In this document: positions 7,403-14,632 of the stretch, in pieces | Layout: each line of letters begins with the position of its first letter | How positions within the stretch are numbered: position 1 is the stretch's first letter | NCBI GenBank assembly: GCA_030746295.1 | Contig: JASLMY010000105.1 | Location: forward strand, 1-15,874 | Direction: 5' to 3' | Length of the DNA: 15,874 bases | DNA from: Alphaproteobacteria bacterium | GTDB lineage: Bacteria > Pseudomonadota > Alphaproteobacteria > GCA-2731375 | Notes under the pieces: generated by a model | The model's database searches: none | Told to the model about the DNA's origin: nothing | Seen by the model: the letters and a program-made list of their open reading frames with translations, nothing else | Translations under genes and position numbers: made by a program

Positions 7403-8536
7403 TCAGTCGGCCAGCAGCTCGCGGGCGATGATATTGCGCTGGATCTGGTTGGTGCCCTCGTAGATTTGAGTGATCTTGGCGTCGCGGTAGAGCCGCTCGA
7501 CCTCGAAACCCTGGACGTAGCCGCTGCCGCCGAAGATCTGCACGGCGTTCGCCGTCGCCTGGACCGCGGCATCGCCGGCGAAGCATTTGGCCATGGCGCA
7601 TTCCATTGCCGGCCGCGCACCGGAATCGAGCTTGATGGCGGCGTTCTGGACCAGCAGCCGGGCCGCGGTCACGTCCTTGGCCATATCGGCCAGCATCCAG
7701 CGGATGCCCTGGAAGTCGGCGATCGACTGGCCGAACTGCCGCCGGGTCTTGGCGTAGGCCATCGCTGCTTCCAGCGCCGCCTGGGCGATCCCGACGGCAA
7801 GCGCGGCGATGCCGACGCGGCCCTTGTCGAGGACGCTCATCATGATGTGAAAGCCGCGGTTCAACTCTCCCAGTAGCGCGTCTTCGGGCAGGGCCACGGC
7901 ATCGAAGGTCAGGCCGCCGATCTGCGAGGCGCGCTGCCCCATCTTGTGCTCCGCCGGCCACTTGCCGACGCCCGGCAGCGCGCAATCGACGATGAAGATG
8001 CTCATGCCCCGGTGGCCCGCTTCGGGCTCGGTGCGGGCCAGCACGAAGGCGAGGTCGGCCAGCGGCGCGTTGTGGATCCAGAGCTTGCCGCCGTCGAGTT
8101 GCCAGCCGGCCTCGGTGCGCTTGGCCGTGGTCTTGATGCCGGCGACGTCCGAGCCCGCCTCGGCCTCGGTGATGCAGTAGGCGACCCGGGTCTTCGCCTT
8201 GAGCACGGGCGCCAGGTAGCGGGCCTGCTGGGCCGGCGTGCCGTGCGCCGACAAAAGTGTGCCGATCAGCTCGACAAGTCCGCATTGGTCGGCGACGCAC
8301 GCGTAGCCGCGCGACAGCTCTTCCATCACCAGCGAATAGGTGAGCGTATCGAGACCGATGCCACCTAACGTCTCGGGCACGGTGATGCCGAAGAGGCCGA
8401 GCTCGGCCATCTGCTCGTAGATCTCGGCCGGGAAGCGCGCCTCCCGGTCCAGCGCCTCGGCTTCGGGGCGAATCACGCCCTCGGCGAAGCTTCGCGTCAT
8501 CTCTTTGATCTCGGCATGGGTCTCCGACAGGAACAC
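7403..8536 (-). CDS. Acyl-CoA dehydrogenase (short/branched-chain type)
   Basis: This 377-aa FAD enzyme catalyses alpha,beta-desaturation of an acyl-CoA and passes electrons to ETF. Family signatures are CITEAEAGSDVAG (near 140-152) and QIFGGSGYVQGFEVERLYRD. The catalytic base is expected at Glu360 in IYEGTNQIQRN, the usual position in short- and branched-chain dehydrogenases. The start is GTG at 8534-8536, with GGGAG about 8 nt upstream; no better ATG is available near the conserved N-terminus. It lies 27 nt after the DUF6285-like gene and is last in the four-gene cassette. In that context it could act on a later step of hydroxy-acid or branched-acid breakdown. Chain length is not readable from sequence. 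Confidence 0.93.
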   Translation of the reverse strand: MFLSETHAEIKEMTRSFAEGVIRPEAEALDREARFPAEIYEQMAELGLFGITVPETLGGIGLDTLTYSLVMEELSRGYACVADQCGLVELIGTLLSAHGTPAQQARYLAPVLKAKTRVAYCITEAEAGSDVAGIKTTAKRTEAGWQLDGGKLWIHNAPLADLAFVLARTEPEAGHRGMSIFIVDCALPGVGKWPAEHKMGQRASQIGGLTFDAVALPEDALLGELNRGFHIMMSVLDKGRVGIAALAVGIAQAALEAAMAYAKTRRQFGQSIADFQGIRWMLADMAKDVTAARLLVQNAAIKLDSGARPAMECAMAKCFAGDAAVQATANAVQIFGGSGYVQGFEVERLYRDAKITQIYEGTNQIQRNIIARELLAD

Positions 8537-8563
8537 GAGCTCAGCTCCCTCTCTTGGCCGTCC

Positions 8564-8932
8564 TCATTTCTGGTCTTCGTCTTCGAGCCATTTGGGATTG
8601 TTGATGCGGAGCGCGTCGCGTGCCGACAGTTCCAAATGCTCCAATAGACCGGGGTGTGCGAGGTCGATGGTGCCGTCACGCAAGCCTTGCGCCAAGGCGT
8701 GGGTGAGCGTCCGCAAATCGTCCTCTCGACCCAACAGTGCCGCCAGGCGCTCGGCCTCTTCCCGGTTCAGCCCGGCGCCCAGACGAAGCTCGCGCTCGAC
8801 CATGGCCAGGACATTGGCCAGCACCCGGCACTGGAAGCGGTGGTAGCCGTCGAGGGTCGGGATCAGCTCGTCATCGAGATAGCTGCGGGCGCGTTCCAGA
8901 ATAAAAGCGGCCTCGGGTCGACTAGCGGGCAT
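8564..8932 (-). CDS. DUF6285 / LvaB-like small protein
   Basis: This is a 122-aa acidic, mostly helical protein without a signal peptide or membrane segment. The ATG at 8930-8932 overlaps the phosphotransferase stop by one base (TGATG), indicating coupled translation; longer reading in this frame is only out-of-frame overlap with the neighbour. The N-terminus RPEAAFILERARSYLDDELIP and the RDALRINNPKWLE tail match my memory of DUF6285 proteins that accompany acyl-CoA-linked phosphotransferases. In Pseudomonas putida the small protein LvaB (about the same size) is required for the 4-hydroxyvaleryl-CoA kinase LvaA, so a kinase-partner role is inferred here. The Pfam name is recalled, not searched. 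Confidence 0.8.
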   Translation of the reverse strand: MPASRPEAAFILERARSYLDDELIPTLDGYHRFQCRVLANVLAMVERELRLGAGLNREEAERLAALLGREDDLRTLTHALAQGLRDGTIDLAHPGLLEHLELSARDALRINNPKWLEDEDQK

Positions 8933-9948
8933 CAGACACCTCCTCGGGCGATCTGGCGCATGACGTCGTAAAGCGGCTCCTCGACGCGGCGGCCGATGGC
9001 GGAGTGCTCCAGGGTCTGGGGCCGGCCCAAGAGGTGCTGCCAGCCGAAGCGCATGCACATGATGCACCATTTGATGGAGCCGAAGACCTCCCAGAAGGTG
9101 ACGTGGTCCGGGTCGACCGGGGCGCCGCCGGCGGCCTCGTAGGCCTCGAACAGCTCCTCCCGCCGGCCGAAGCCGCCGACCGGTAGCGGCCCGCCGAACC
9201 GCCAGGTCCGAACGCAGATCCAACCCAGGTCCTGCATCGGATCGCCCAACTGGGCGATCTCCCAGTCGAGCACCAGCACGACGCCGGTCTCGTCGACGAT
9301 CAGGTTGCCGGTGCGGAAGTCGCCGTGCACGACCGTGGTCCGAGGTGCGGACGGCAGCCGCTCCTCGAGCCAGCGAAAGGCGTACTCGATGGCCGGCTGG
9401 GGATGCTCGTACCGGTCTAGGAGGGCGCGGTAGGCGGCGATCTCTTCGGCCGCTTGCAGGGTGATCAGGAAGTCGAGGCCGGCTGTGTCCATGGCGTGGA
9501 TGTGGGCGAGGATCTCGCCCACCTGGCGCGTCATCGCCTGCCGCGCAACGGCATAACGCGGCTCGCGCAGAATTCGCCGGCCCAGCACCTCACCTTCGAC
9601 TCGGTCGGTCACGAACCCGGTGCCGAGACCGTCGGCCTCATCCAGAACCAAGCGGACATTGGGCGCCGGCACGCCCTGGCGGCGGGCGGCGGTCATGGTC
9701 GCCGCGTCTTCTTCGCCCGACAGGTTGGGCACCGCAATCGTCGGCGCGTCGTGGTGGCCCGCCATCGGGTTGACGAGCTGCAGGATCAGGGCCTGGCGTC
9801 GGCCCGCGATCTCGGCATCGAAAGACCAGGTCGCTTTCGCGGCGCCGCCGGTCAGGCGGTGAAGTGCGTGAATCTCGCCTGCCGCGCCCAAACGGCGGGC
9901 GAGCGCGGTCCGAAGTTTGGCTTGGAAGTCCTCGCCGTCGCTCGCCAT
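8932..9948 (-). CDS. APH-fold phosphotransferase, LvaA / ACAD10-11 kinase-domain-like (probable hydroxyacyl-CoA kinase)
   Basis: This 338-aa cytoplasmic protein has the aminoglycoside phosphotransferase/choline kinase fold. The catalytic loop is VVHGDFRTGNLIV (206-218), with Asp210 as expected base and Asn215 as metal ligand. The DFG-equivalent is LVLDWEIAQLGDP (225-237), with Asp228. Such proteins beside acyl-CoA dehydrogenases are not antibiotic-resistance genes: LvaA phosphorylates the 4-hydroxyl of 4-hydroxyvaleryl-CoA, and human ACAD10/11 carry this domain fused to a dehydrogenase. The gene lies 6 nt after the upstream dehydrogenase, and its ribosome site overlaps that gene's stop (TAAGG). 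It overlaps the DUF6285-like gene by one base. Fold and context are strong; the exact substrate is inferred. Confidence 0.9.
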   Translation of the reverse strand: MASDGEDFQAKLRTALARRLGAAGEIHALHRLTGGAAKATWSFDAEIAGRRQALILQLVNPMAGHHDAPTIAVPNLSGEEDAATMTAARRQGVPAPNVRLVLDEADGLGTGFVTDRVEGEVLGRRILREPRYAVARQAMTRQVGEILAHIHAMDTAGLDFLITLQAAEEIAAYRALLDRYEHPQPAIEYAFRWLEERLPSAPRTTVVHGDFRTGNLIVDETGVVLVLDWEIAQLGDPMQDLGWICVRTWRFGGPLPVGGFGRREELFEAYEAAGGAPVDPDHVTFWEVFGSIKWCIMCMRFGWQHLLGRPQTLEHSAIGRRVEEPLYDVMRQIARGGV

Positions 9949-9954
9949 GGCGCC

Positions 9955-11199
9955 TTACCGGTTCCGGCCGAGGAAGCCGAAGAGGTGGCCGGCGACTTTT
10001 CGGATTTGGATCTCCTCGGACCCCTCGGTGATCCGATAGCGACGGTGGTGGCGGTAGATGTGCTCGAAGGGTTTCGCCCGGGTGTAGCCGATGCCGCCGT
10101 GCACCTGCATGGCGCGGTCGGCGGCCTCGCACACGAGCCGGTTGGCGCGGTAGTTGGCCATCGAGACCTGGTCGGTGACCGCCATATGGTCGTGCTGGTC
10201 CAAGTGCCAAGCGGTCTTGTAGACCAAGAGGCGGACCATCTCGGCCTCCGCGTGCAGCTCGGCGATCGGGAACTGGATGGCCTGGTTCTGGGCCAGCGGC
10301 TTGCCCCAGGTGGTGCGCTGCTTGGCGTAGGTGACGCTCTCGTCGATGCAGTATTGCGCCGCGCCGAGGCTGGAGGCGGCTTGGCGAATTCGGTTCTCGT
10401 GGACGAAGGCCTGGGCCATCGCCAGGCCCTCGCCCTCGCGATGCAGGATCGCGCTGTCGGGCACGCGGACGTTCGTCAGGCGGACCTCGGCGTGGTCGGT
10501 CGGCATGTTGAAGGTCCAGTGGTAATAGGGGATCTCGAAACCCTCGGCGTCGGTCGGGACCAGGAAGCAGGTGATGCCCTGGGGCCGGCCCGGCTCGCCG
10601 GAGGTGCGGGCGAAGACCATGTCGACGGCGGCGTCGTGGACGCCGCTGTTGAAGCGCTTGGTTCCGTTGATCACCCAGCTATCGCCGTCGCGCGACGCCG
10701 CGGTCTCGAGCCAGGTCGCGTCGCTGCCGTGCTCGGGCTCTGTCAGGCCGAAGGCCATCGGCCCCTCGCCGGTAATCATGGCCTCCAGGTACTCGGCCTT
10801 CTGCGCCTCGCTGCCAAAACGGTGCAGGATCAGGGCGGTCGGGAAGTTGCCGACGATCGAGGATTCGTTCTGCAGGTCGTTGTGCAAGCCGAGACCCTTC
10901 TTGGCCAAGTGCTCGCGGATGATAGCCATGGCGAGGTTGCTGCCGTCCTCGCCGCCGACGTCGCGGGGCAGGGCGAAGCGGAGATGGCCCGCCGCATCGG
11001 CCCGCCGGCGCATCTCGGCCAGCAGCGCCTCCCATTCGGCCCTCGGCGTGCCGCCGGCCTCCCAATCGGTGCGGGCGTGCTCGCGGCGATGGTCGAAGAA
11101 CTGCTTGTTGGCCTCCTCGAGCGGCCTGATCTCGGCTTCGATGAAGGCGTCGAGGGCCCGGAGCTTGGCCTCGATCTCCGCCGGTATCGTGAAGTCCAT
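9955..11199 (-). CDS. Acyl-CoA dehydrogenase, ACAD10/11 (LvaC-like) type
   Basis: This 414-aa FAD-dependent enzyme opens the cassette. Its marks are FGLTEPEHGSDATW (150-163), a NMPTDHAEVRLTNVRVP segment, MQVHGGIGYTRAKPFEHIYR, and the C-terminal YRITEGSEEIQIRKVAGHL with Glu392 at the usual base position. These features are typical of the ACAD10/11 subgroup, which is longer than classical short-chain enzymes. LvaC, the family's levulinate-pathway member, converts 4-phosphovaleryl-CoA to pentenoyl-CoA. With the kinase and LvaB-like genes downstream, the same phosphate-eliminating role on a 4-hydroxyacyl-CoA is likely here (inference). The start is ATG 11197-11199; an AAGGAG lies about 15 nt upstream and an AGGG directly before the ATG, so the ribosome site is unusual. 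Confidence 0.92.
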   Translation of the reverse strand: MDFTIPAEIEAKLRALDAFIEAEIRPLEEANKQFFDHRREHARTDWEAGGTPRAEWEALLAEMRRRADAAGHLRFALPRDVGGEDGSNLAMAIIREHLAKKGLGLHNDLQNESSIVGNFPTALILHRFGSEAQKAEYLEAMITGEGPMAFGLTEPEHGSDATWLETAASRDGDSWVINGTKRFNSGVHDAAVDMVFARTSGEPGRPQGITCFLVPTDAEGFEIPYYHWTFNMPTDHAEVRLTNVRVPDSAILHREGEGLAMAQAFVHENRIRQAASSLGAAQYCIDESVTYAKQRTTWGKPLAQNQAIQFPIAELHAEAEMVRLLVYKTAWHLDQHDHMAVTDQVSMANYRANRLVCEAADRAMQVHGGIGYTRAKPFEHIYRHHRRYRITEGSEEIQIRKVAGHLFGFLGRNR

Positions 11200-11363
11200 C
11201 CCTGTTCACCCGTCTCCTTGCCGCGACCGGGTCCGCCTGGACCGCCTGAGTATAGCGATCGGCGGGCGTCGGGCCATGGTTCCGCTCCGATCCGGGCCCT
11301 GATAACATCGCCGCCGGCGAGTCGCGGCCGCCGATCGGAGCCGGGGCGAACAGCGTCGAGAGG
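11200..11363. promoter_or_regulatory. Divergent region between the acyl-CoA cassette and the export operon
   Basis: This 164-nt region should hold promoters for both divergent operons. It contains a 5-bp inverted repeat GGTCC-GCCT-GGACC (11230-11243), a possible operator but too short to assert. The segment GATAACAT (11301-11308) is the most AT-rich patch and could be part of a plus-strand -10 box, but no matching -35 is clear. No gene is evident. Confidence 0.4.
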
Positions 11364-12290
11364 ATGCCGACCATTCTAGTCGAGGTATTGGAGCGTCAAC
11401 TTCGGCGGGCGAGGGGAATGGCAGCCTGCCTCGCCGCGGCATTGCTCGTCATGCTGACCGCTCCGGCTCATGCCCAGGGCCAAGTCGGCGCGATCGGCGA
11501 GATCGCGCCCAGTGGTGGCGTCATCAGCCTGAGTGGCACCAGTGGCACCTCGATCCAGGAGATCCTGGTGGAAACCCACCAATCGGTGAAGGCCGGCGAT
11601 GTCCTGATCGTGCTCAGCAGTCACGACCTGCTGAAGGCCGAGCGCGAGCTCGCCGTCACCGAGCTGGAGGCGCTGAAAGACCTGGGTGAGGTCAAGACCC
11701 GGCTGCTTCAGGCGACGCGTAAGGCGGCCCGCCTCGCCCTCGGCCACGCCAAGCAGGCGCTGGCCGAATACGAGGCCCTGGGTGCCAGCGCGATCTCGAA
11801 GGCGGAGCTGGCCCGGCGGCGCAACCTGGCCGAGGTGGCAGAGAGCGAGGTCACTGTCGCCACGCTCGAGCTCAAGCGGCTGCGCCAAGAGTTGGCGGCG
11901 GAAGAGGCCAAGGCCGCGATCCGCCGGAAATTGAGCGAAGCCAGGTATCGAAGCTCCCTGGTGGTGGCGCCGACCGACGGCACGATCTTGGCAATCCAAA
12001 AACAGCCGGGCGAGCATGTCGGCCGCGGGCCGGTCCTATTGATGGCCGACACCAGTGAGATGTTCGTGGTCTGCCAGGTCTTCGAGGGCGACCTTCAGAA
12101 GATCAAGGAGGGCATGCGCGCTACCGCCAGCAGCAAGTCCTTGCCGAAGGCGCTGGAAGGTAGGATACAGCGCATCGACAGGATCATCGACACCAGCCGA
12201 AAGCTGGCCAAGGTGCTGATCCGTCTCGATGCGCCGGCCGGCGCTGAACGGCTGATCGGCATGGAGGTCCAGGTCTCCATTCACCTTTGA
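11364..12290 (+). CDS. HlyD/DevB-like periplasmic adaptor (membrane fusion protein) of an ABC exporter
   Basis: This 308-aa adaptor should bridge the inner-membrane ABC permeases and the TolC-like outer membrane channel. It has a signal peptide ending in APAHA|Q (after residue 37) and no further membrane helix. Then come the first lipoyl half-motif (about 42-86, with VKAGDVLIVL), a long helical hairpin (about 88-195, rich in Ala/Glu/Leu/Arg), the second lipoyl half (198-229, VVAPTDGTILAIQKQPGEHV) and a beta-barrel domain (232-308). The hairpin tip GASAISKAEL (140-149) resembles the TolC-contact tip of AcrA-type adaptors. ATG 11364 is preceded directly by GAGAGG, which is too close; ATG 11418, in frame, is an alternative that still leaves a full signal peptide. 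It is first in the export operon and 42 nt before the first permease. Confidence 0.88.
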   Translation: MPTILVEVLERQLRRARGMAACLAAALLVMLTAPAHAQGQVGAIGEIAPSGGVISLSGTSGTSIQEILVETHQSVKAGDVLIVLSSHDLLKAERELAVTELEALKDLGEVKTRLLQATRKAARLALGHAKQALAEYEALGASAISKAELARRRNLAEVAESEVTVATLELKRLRQELAAEEAKAAIRRKLSEARYRSSLVVAPTDGTILAIQKQPGEHVGRGPVLLMADTSEMFVVCQVFEGDLQKIKEGMRATASSKSLPKALEGRIQRIDRIIDTSRKLAKVLIRLDAPAGAERLIGMEVQVSIHL

Positions 12291-12332
12291 ACCGCCGCCG
12301 GGACACATCTCTGACAGCAACTGGGCATCGCC

Positions 12333-13496
12333 TTGAACGGGTTTCAGCAGCTAGCTAGCGTCACCGGAGCTTGTCTCGGCCTGGCCTGGACCAATCTGGC
12401 CGCACGCCGGGTCCGCACGCTGGTCGCCGGCGTGGGCGTCACGTTCGCCGTCTTCCTGCTGTTTCTGCAGTTCGGGTTTCTGGATGCGACCAGGCGCGCC
12501 GCGACCCAGGTATACGACTTCTTCGATTTCGATTTGGTCCTGGTCTCGGCCGATTATCAGTATTTCAACGCCGCCCCCAGCTTCGACCGCATTCGGCAGA
12601 TCCAGCTGCAGGCGGTGCCGGCGGTCGTCGACACCTTCAACCTGAACGTCCGGACCACGAAGTGGGTCGACCCCGAGACCGAGATCCGGTCATCGCTGAT
12701 GCTGATCGGCATCGACGACAAGAGGGCCTTCATTCGCGATGCCGCCATCCGTGACGGCTTGGTGCTGTTGGGCGACGACAACACGGTGATCGCCGACGCC
12801 TACGCCCACGCCGACTACGGCAATACCGGCGTCGGTGCCAAGGCCAGGATCAACGAGCGCGAGGTCCAAGTGGCGGCGCGCTTCGCCTTCGGCCCCTTCT
12901 TCTATGCCGAGGGCAGTGCCATCGCGCGCAACGACAGCTTTTCGCGCCTCGCCAATCGGGATGGACGGCAGACCAGCGTCGGCCTGATCCGGATCGGCGA
13001 GGGACAAGATCCAGCGGCGGCTAAGGCGGCGATCGCCGAGGTGCTGCCGGACGACGTCGTCATCCTGACCCGCGACGAGCTGATCGGCCAAGAGCAGGAC
13101 TACTTCATCGCCGTCAAGCCGGTCGGCATCATGTTCGATGTCGGCGCGATCATCGCCTTCGTCGTCGGGGCCGTGACCCTGTTCCAGGTCTTGTCGACCG
13201 AGATCAACAATCGCCTCAAGGAGTACGCGACGATCAAGGCGATCGGCTTTGGCACCCGTTTCGTCTATGGGCTCGGCGTCGCCCAGACCGCCATGCTGGT
13301 GCTCTTGGGCTTCGTGCCGGCGGTCGTCATCAGCCTGATCGTCTTCGACCGGGTCCGTGCCGCCAGCCACCTTCCGGTCCAGATGGGCGGCGCCTTGATC
13401 GAGCAGGTGCTGGTACTGTCTCTGGCGATGGGCACCGCCTCCGGCCTGATCACCCTCTATCGGGTCAAACGGGCCGATCCGGCGGAGCTCTTCTGA
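12333..13496 (+). CDS. DevC-like FtsX-fold ABC exporter permease, subunit 1
   Basis: This 387-aa inner-membrane protein has the MacB/FtsX four-helix layout. Helix 1 is at about 29-50, a large periplasmic domain spans 51-265, and helices lie at about 266-288, 311-339 and 355-377. The cytoplasmic coupling segment NNRLKEYATIKAIGF (292-306) and the terminal DPAELF are family features. The beginning LAWTNLAARRVRTLVAGVGV followed by LFLQFGFLDA resembles DevC, the permease of the cyanobacterial heterocyst glycolipid exporter DevBCA. The start is taken as TTG 12333, because a stop lies at 12312 and there is no ATG or GTG before helix 1; only CTG 12321 is an alternative. Its stop overlaps the next start as TGATG. 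It is not a duplicate of the following permease: the periplasmic domains differ clearly. Confidence 0.88.
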   Translation: MNGFQQLASVTGACLGLAWTNLAARRVRTLVAGVGVTFAVFLLFLQFGFLDATRRAATQVYDFFDFDLVLVSADYQYFNAAPSFDRIRQIQLQAVPAVVDTFNLNVRTTKWVDPETEIRSSLMLIGIDDKRAFIRDAAIRDGLVLLGDDNTVIADAYAHADYGNTGVGAKARINEREVQVAARFAFGPFFYAEGSAIARNDSFSRLANRDGRQTSVGLIRIGEGQDPAAAKAAIAEVLPDDVVILTRDELIGQEQDYFIAVKPVGIMFDVGAIIAFVVGAVTLFQVLSTEINNRLKEYATIKAIGFGTRFVYGLGVAQTAMLVLLGFVPAVVISLIVFDRVRAASHLPVQMGGALIEQVLVLSLAMGTASGLITLYRVKRADPAELF

Positions 13497-14632
13497 TGTT
13501 TCCCCGTCCCGAGAAGGGCGGCATCGGCTTGCGCATGTTGTGGCACAACAAGCGCCGGCTGGCGGCCTCGGCGCTCGGCATCGCCGTCGCCGTCGTCATT
13601 GTGTTCGTCGAGGCCGGCTTCTTCTTCGGTGTCCTAGAATCGCAGTCGAACCTGGCCACGCTCATTCGGGGCGACTTGGTCGTCCTGCATCGAACGCGCA
13701 CGCATCTGAACAAATGGAGCGACTTCGAGCGCATACGCGTGAACCAGGTCTCGGCCATTCCGGGCGTTGCCGCCGTGGTCCCGATCTACAAGGGCGCGAT
13801 GGGCCTGCGCAATGCGGAGACCGGGCAGGTCAAGCGCATCATCGTCTATGCCTTCGCGCCCGAGGCGCACCCCTTCGACATCGGCGATCGCGCGGCGATC
13901 GCGGCGCAGCTCAGGATCGGGCGGACGGTGCTCTTCGATCGCCGCTCCAGGCGGATCTACGGCGATCCGGCGGTGGGGGAGGACGTCTCGCTGAACCGCC
14001 AGCCCTATCGGGTCGGTGGGTTCGTCGATATCGGCCCCAACATCATCAACGACGGCGCCGTGGTCATGAGCGCCGGGGAATGGCTGAGGCAGTCCCGCGA
14101 CGACGACCCGATCATGGGCATCGTCCGCCTGCGCGAGGGCGCTGACCTGGAGGCGGTCAGGGCGCGGATCGCGGCGCTGACGCCCGGCGACGTCAACGCC
14201 CTGACGCCGGTCGAACTCGGCCGGCGCGAGGAGGCTTTCACCGCCGCTGCGGCGCCGATCGGCATCGTCTTCGGGATCGGCCTTTTGGCCGGTCTGGTGG
14301 TTGGTGGAATCACCTGTTACCAGATCCTCTTCAATGAGATCTCCGATCAGATCGACCAATTCGCGATGCTCAAGGCGATGGGCTTTTCAAACGGCTTTCT
14401 CGGCCGCATCGTCCTCGAGCAGACGCTGCTCTTCGCTCTTTTGGGCTTTGCGGTCGCGTTCGCGATATCCTATGCGGCCTATGGCTACATCGCTTTTCAA
14501 ACCGCTCTCGTCATGCTGCACGCGTGGCCGAGGATCTTGGGCGTGCTGGGCTTGACGGTGGCGATGTGCGTCGTTGCCGGCCTGGTGGCGATACGGCGGG
14601 CGGCGGTGAAGAGCCCGGCGGAGCTGCTCTGA
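13496..14632 (+). CDS. DevC-like FtsX-fold ABC exporter permease, subunit 2
   Basis: This 378-aa protein has the same topology as the preceding permease. Helix 1 lies at about 25-46, a periplasmic domain at 47-253, and helices at about 254-277, 305-330 and 345-366. The coupling segment SDQIDQFAMLKAMGF (283-297) and terminal KSPAELL match the FtsX/DevC pattern. The N-terminus IGLRMLWHNKRRLAASALGI followed by VEAGFFFGVLESQ is DevC-like. It begins at the ATG overlapping the upstream stop (TGATG) and ends the same way into the ATPase gene, so all three are translationally coupled. The two permeases align at the helices and coupling segment but hardly at all in the periplasmic part, so they most likely form a heterodimer. 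Confidence 0.88.
   Translation: MFPRPEKGGIGLRMLWHNKRRLAASALGIAVAVVIVFVEAGFFFGVLESQSNLATLIRGDLVVLHRTRTHLNKWSDFERIRVNQVSAIPGVAAVVPIYKGAMGLRNAETGQVKRIIVYAFAPEAHPFDIGDRAAIAAQLRIGRTVLFDRRSRRIYGDPAVGEDVSLNRQPYRVGGFVDIGPNIINDGAVVMSAGEWLRQSRDDDPIMGIVRLREGADLEAVRARIAALTPGDVNALTPVELGRREEAFTAAAAPIGIVFGIGLLAGLVVGGITCYQILFNEISDQIDQFAMLKAMGFSNGFLGRIVLEQTLLFALLGFAVAFAISYAAYGYIAFQTALVMLHAWPRILGVLGLTVAMCVVAGLVAIRRAAVKSPAELL

Noticed and set aside
6609..8300. A 563-codon minus-strand open frame
   Set aside because: It runs antisense to the MFS gene and out of frame with the acyl-CoA dehydrogenase. It is Arg/Gly/Ala-rich with no motif, typical high-GC shadow.
8932..9948. Aminoglycoside-resistance phosphotransferase
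   Set aside because: The HGD and DWE motifs define only the fold. Tight linkage to acyl-CoA dehydrogenases and the LvaB-like protein fits the LvaA/ACAD10-11 kinase branch instead.
9454..11379. A 641-codon plus-strand open frame
   Set aside because: It lies antisense to the kinase and the ACAD10/11-type dehydrogenase, both of which have clear family motifs. Its translation is a compositionally skewed shadow of GC-rich codons with no recognisable domain.
5862..12290. MFS protein and HlyD-like adaptor as an EmrAB pair
   Set aside because: They are 4 kb apart, separated by a minus-strand operon, and the adaptor is coupled to its own ABC permeases and ATPase.
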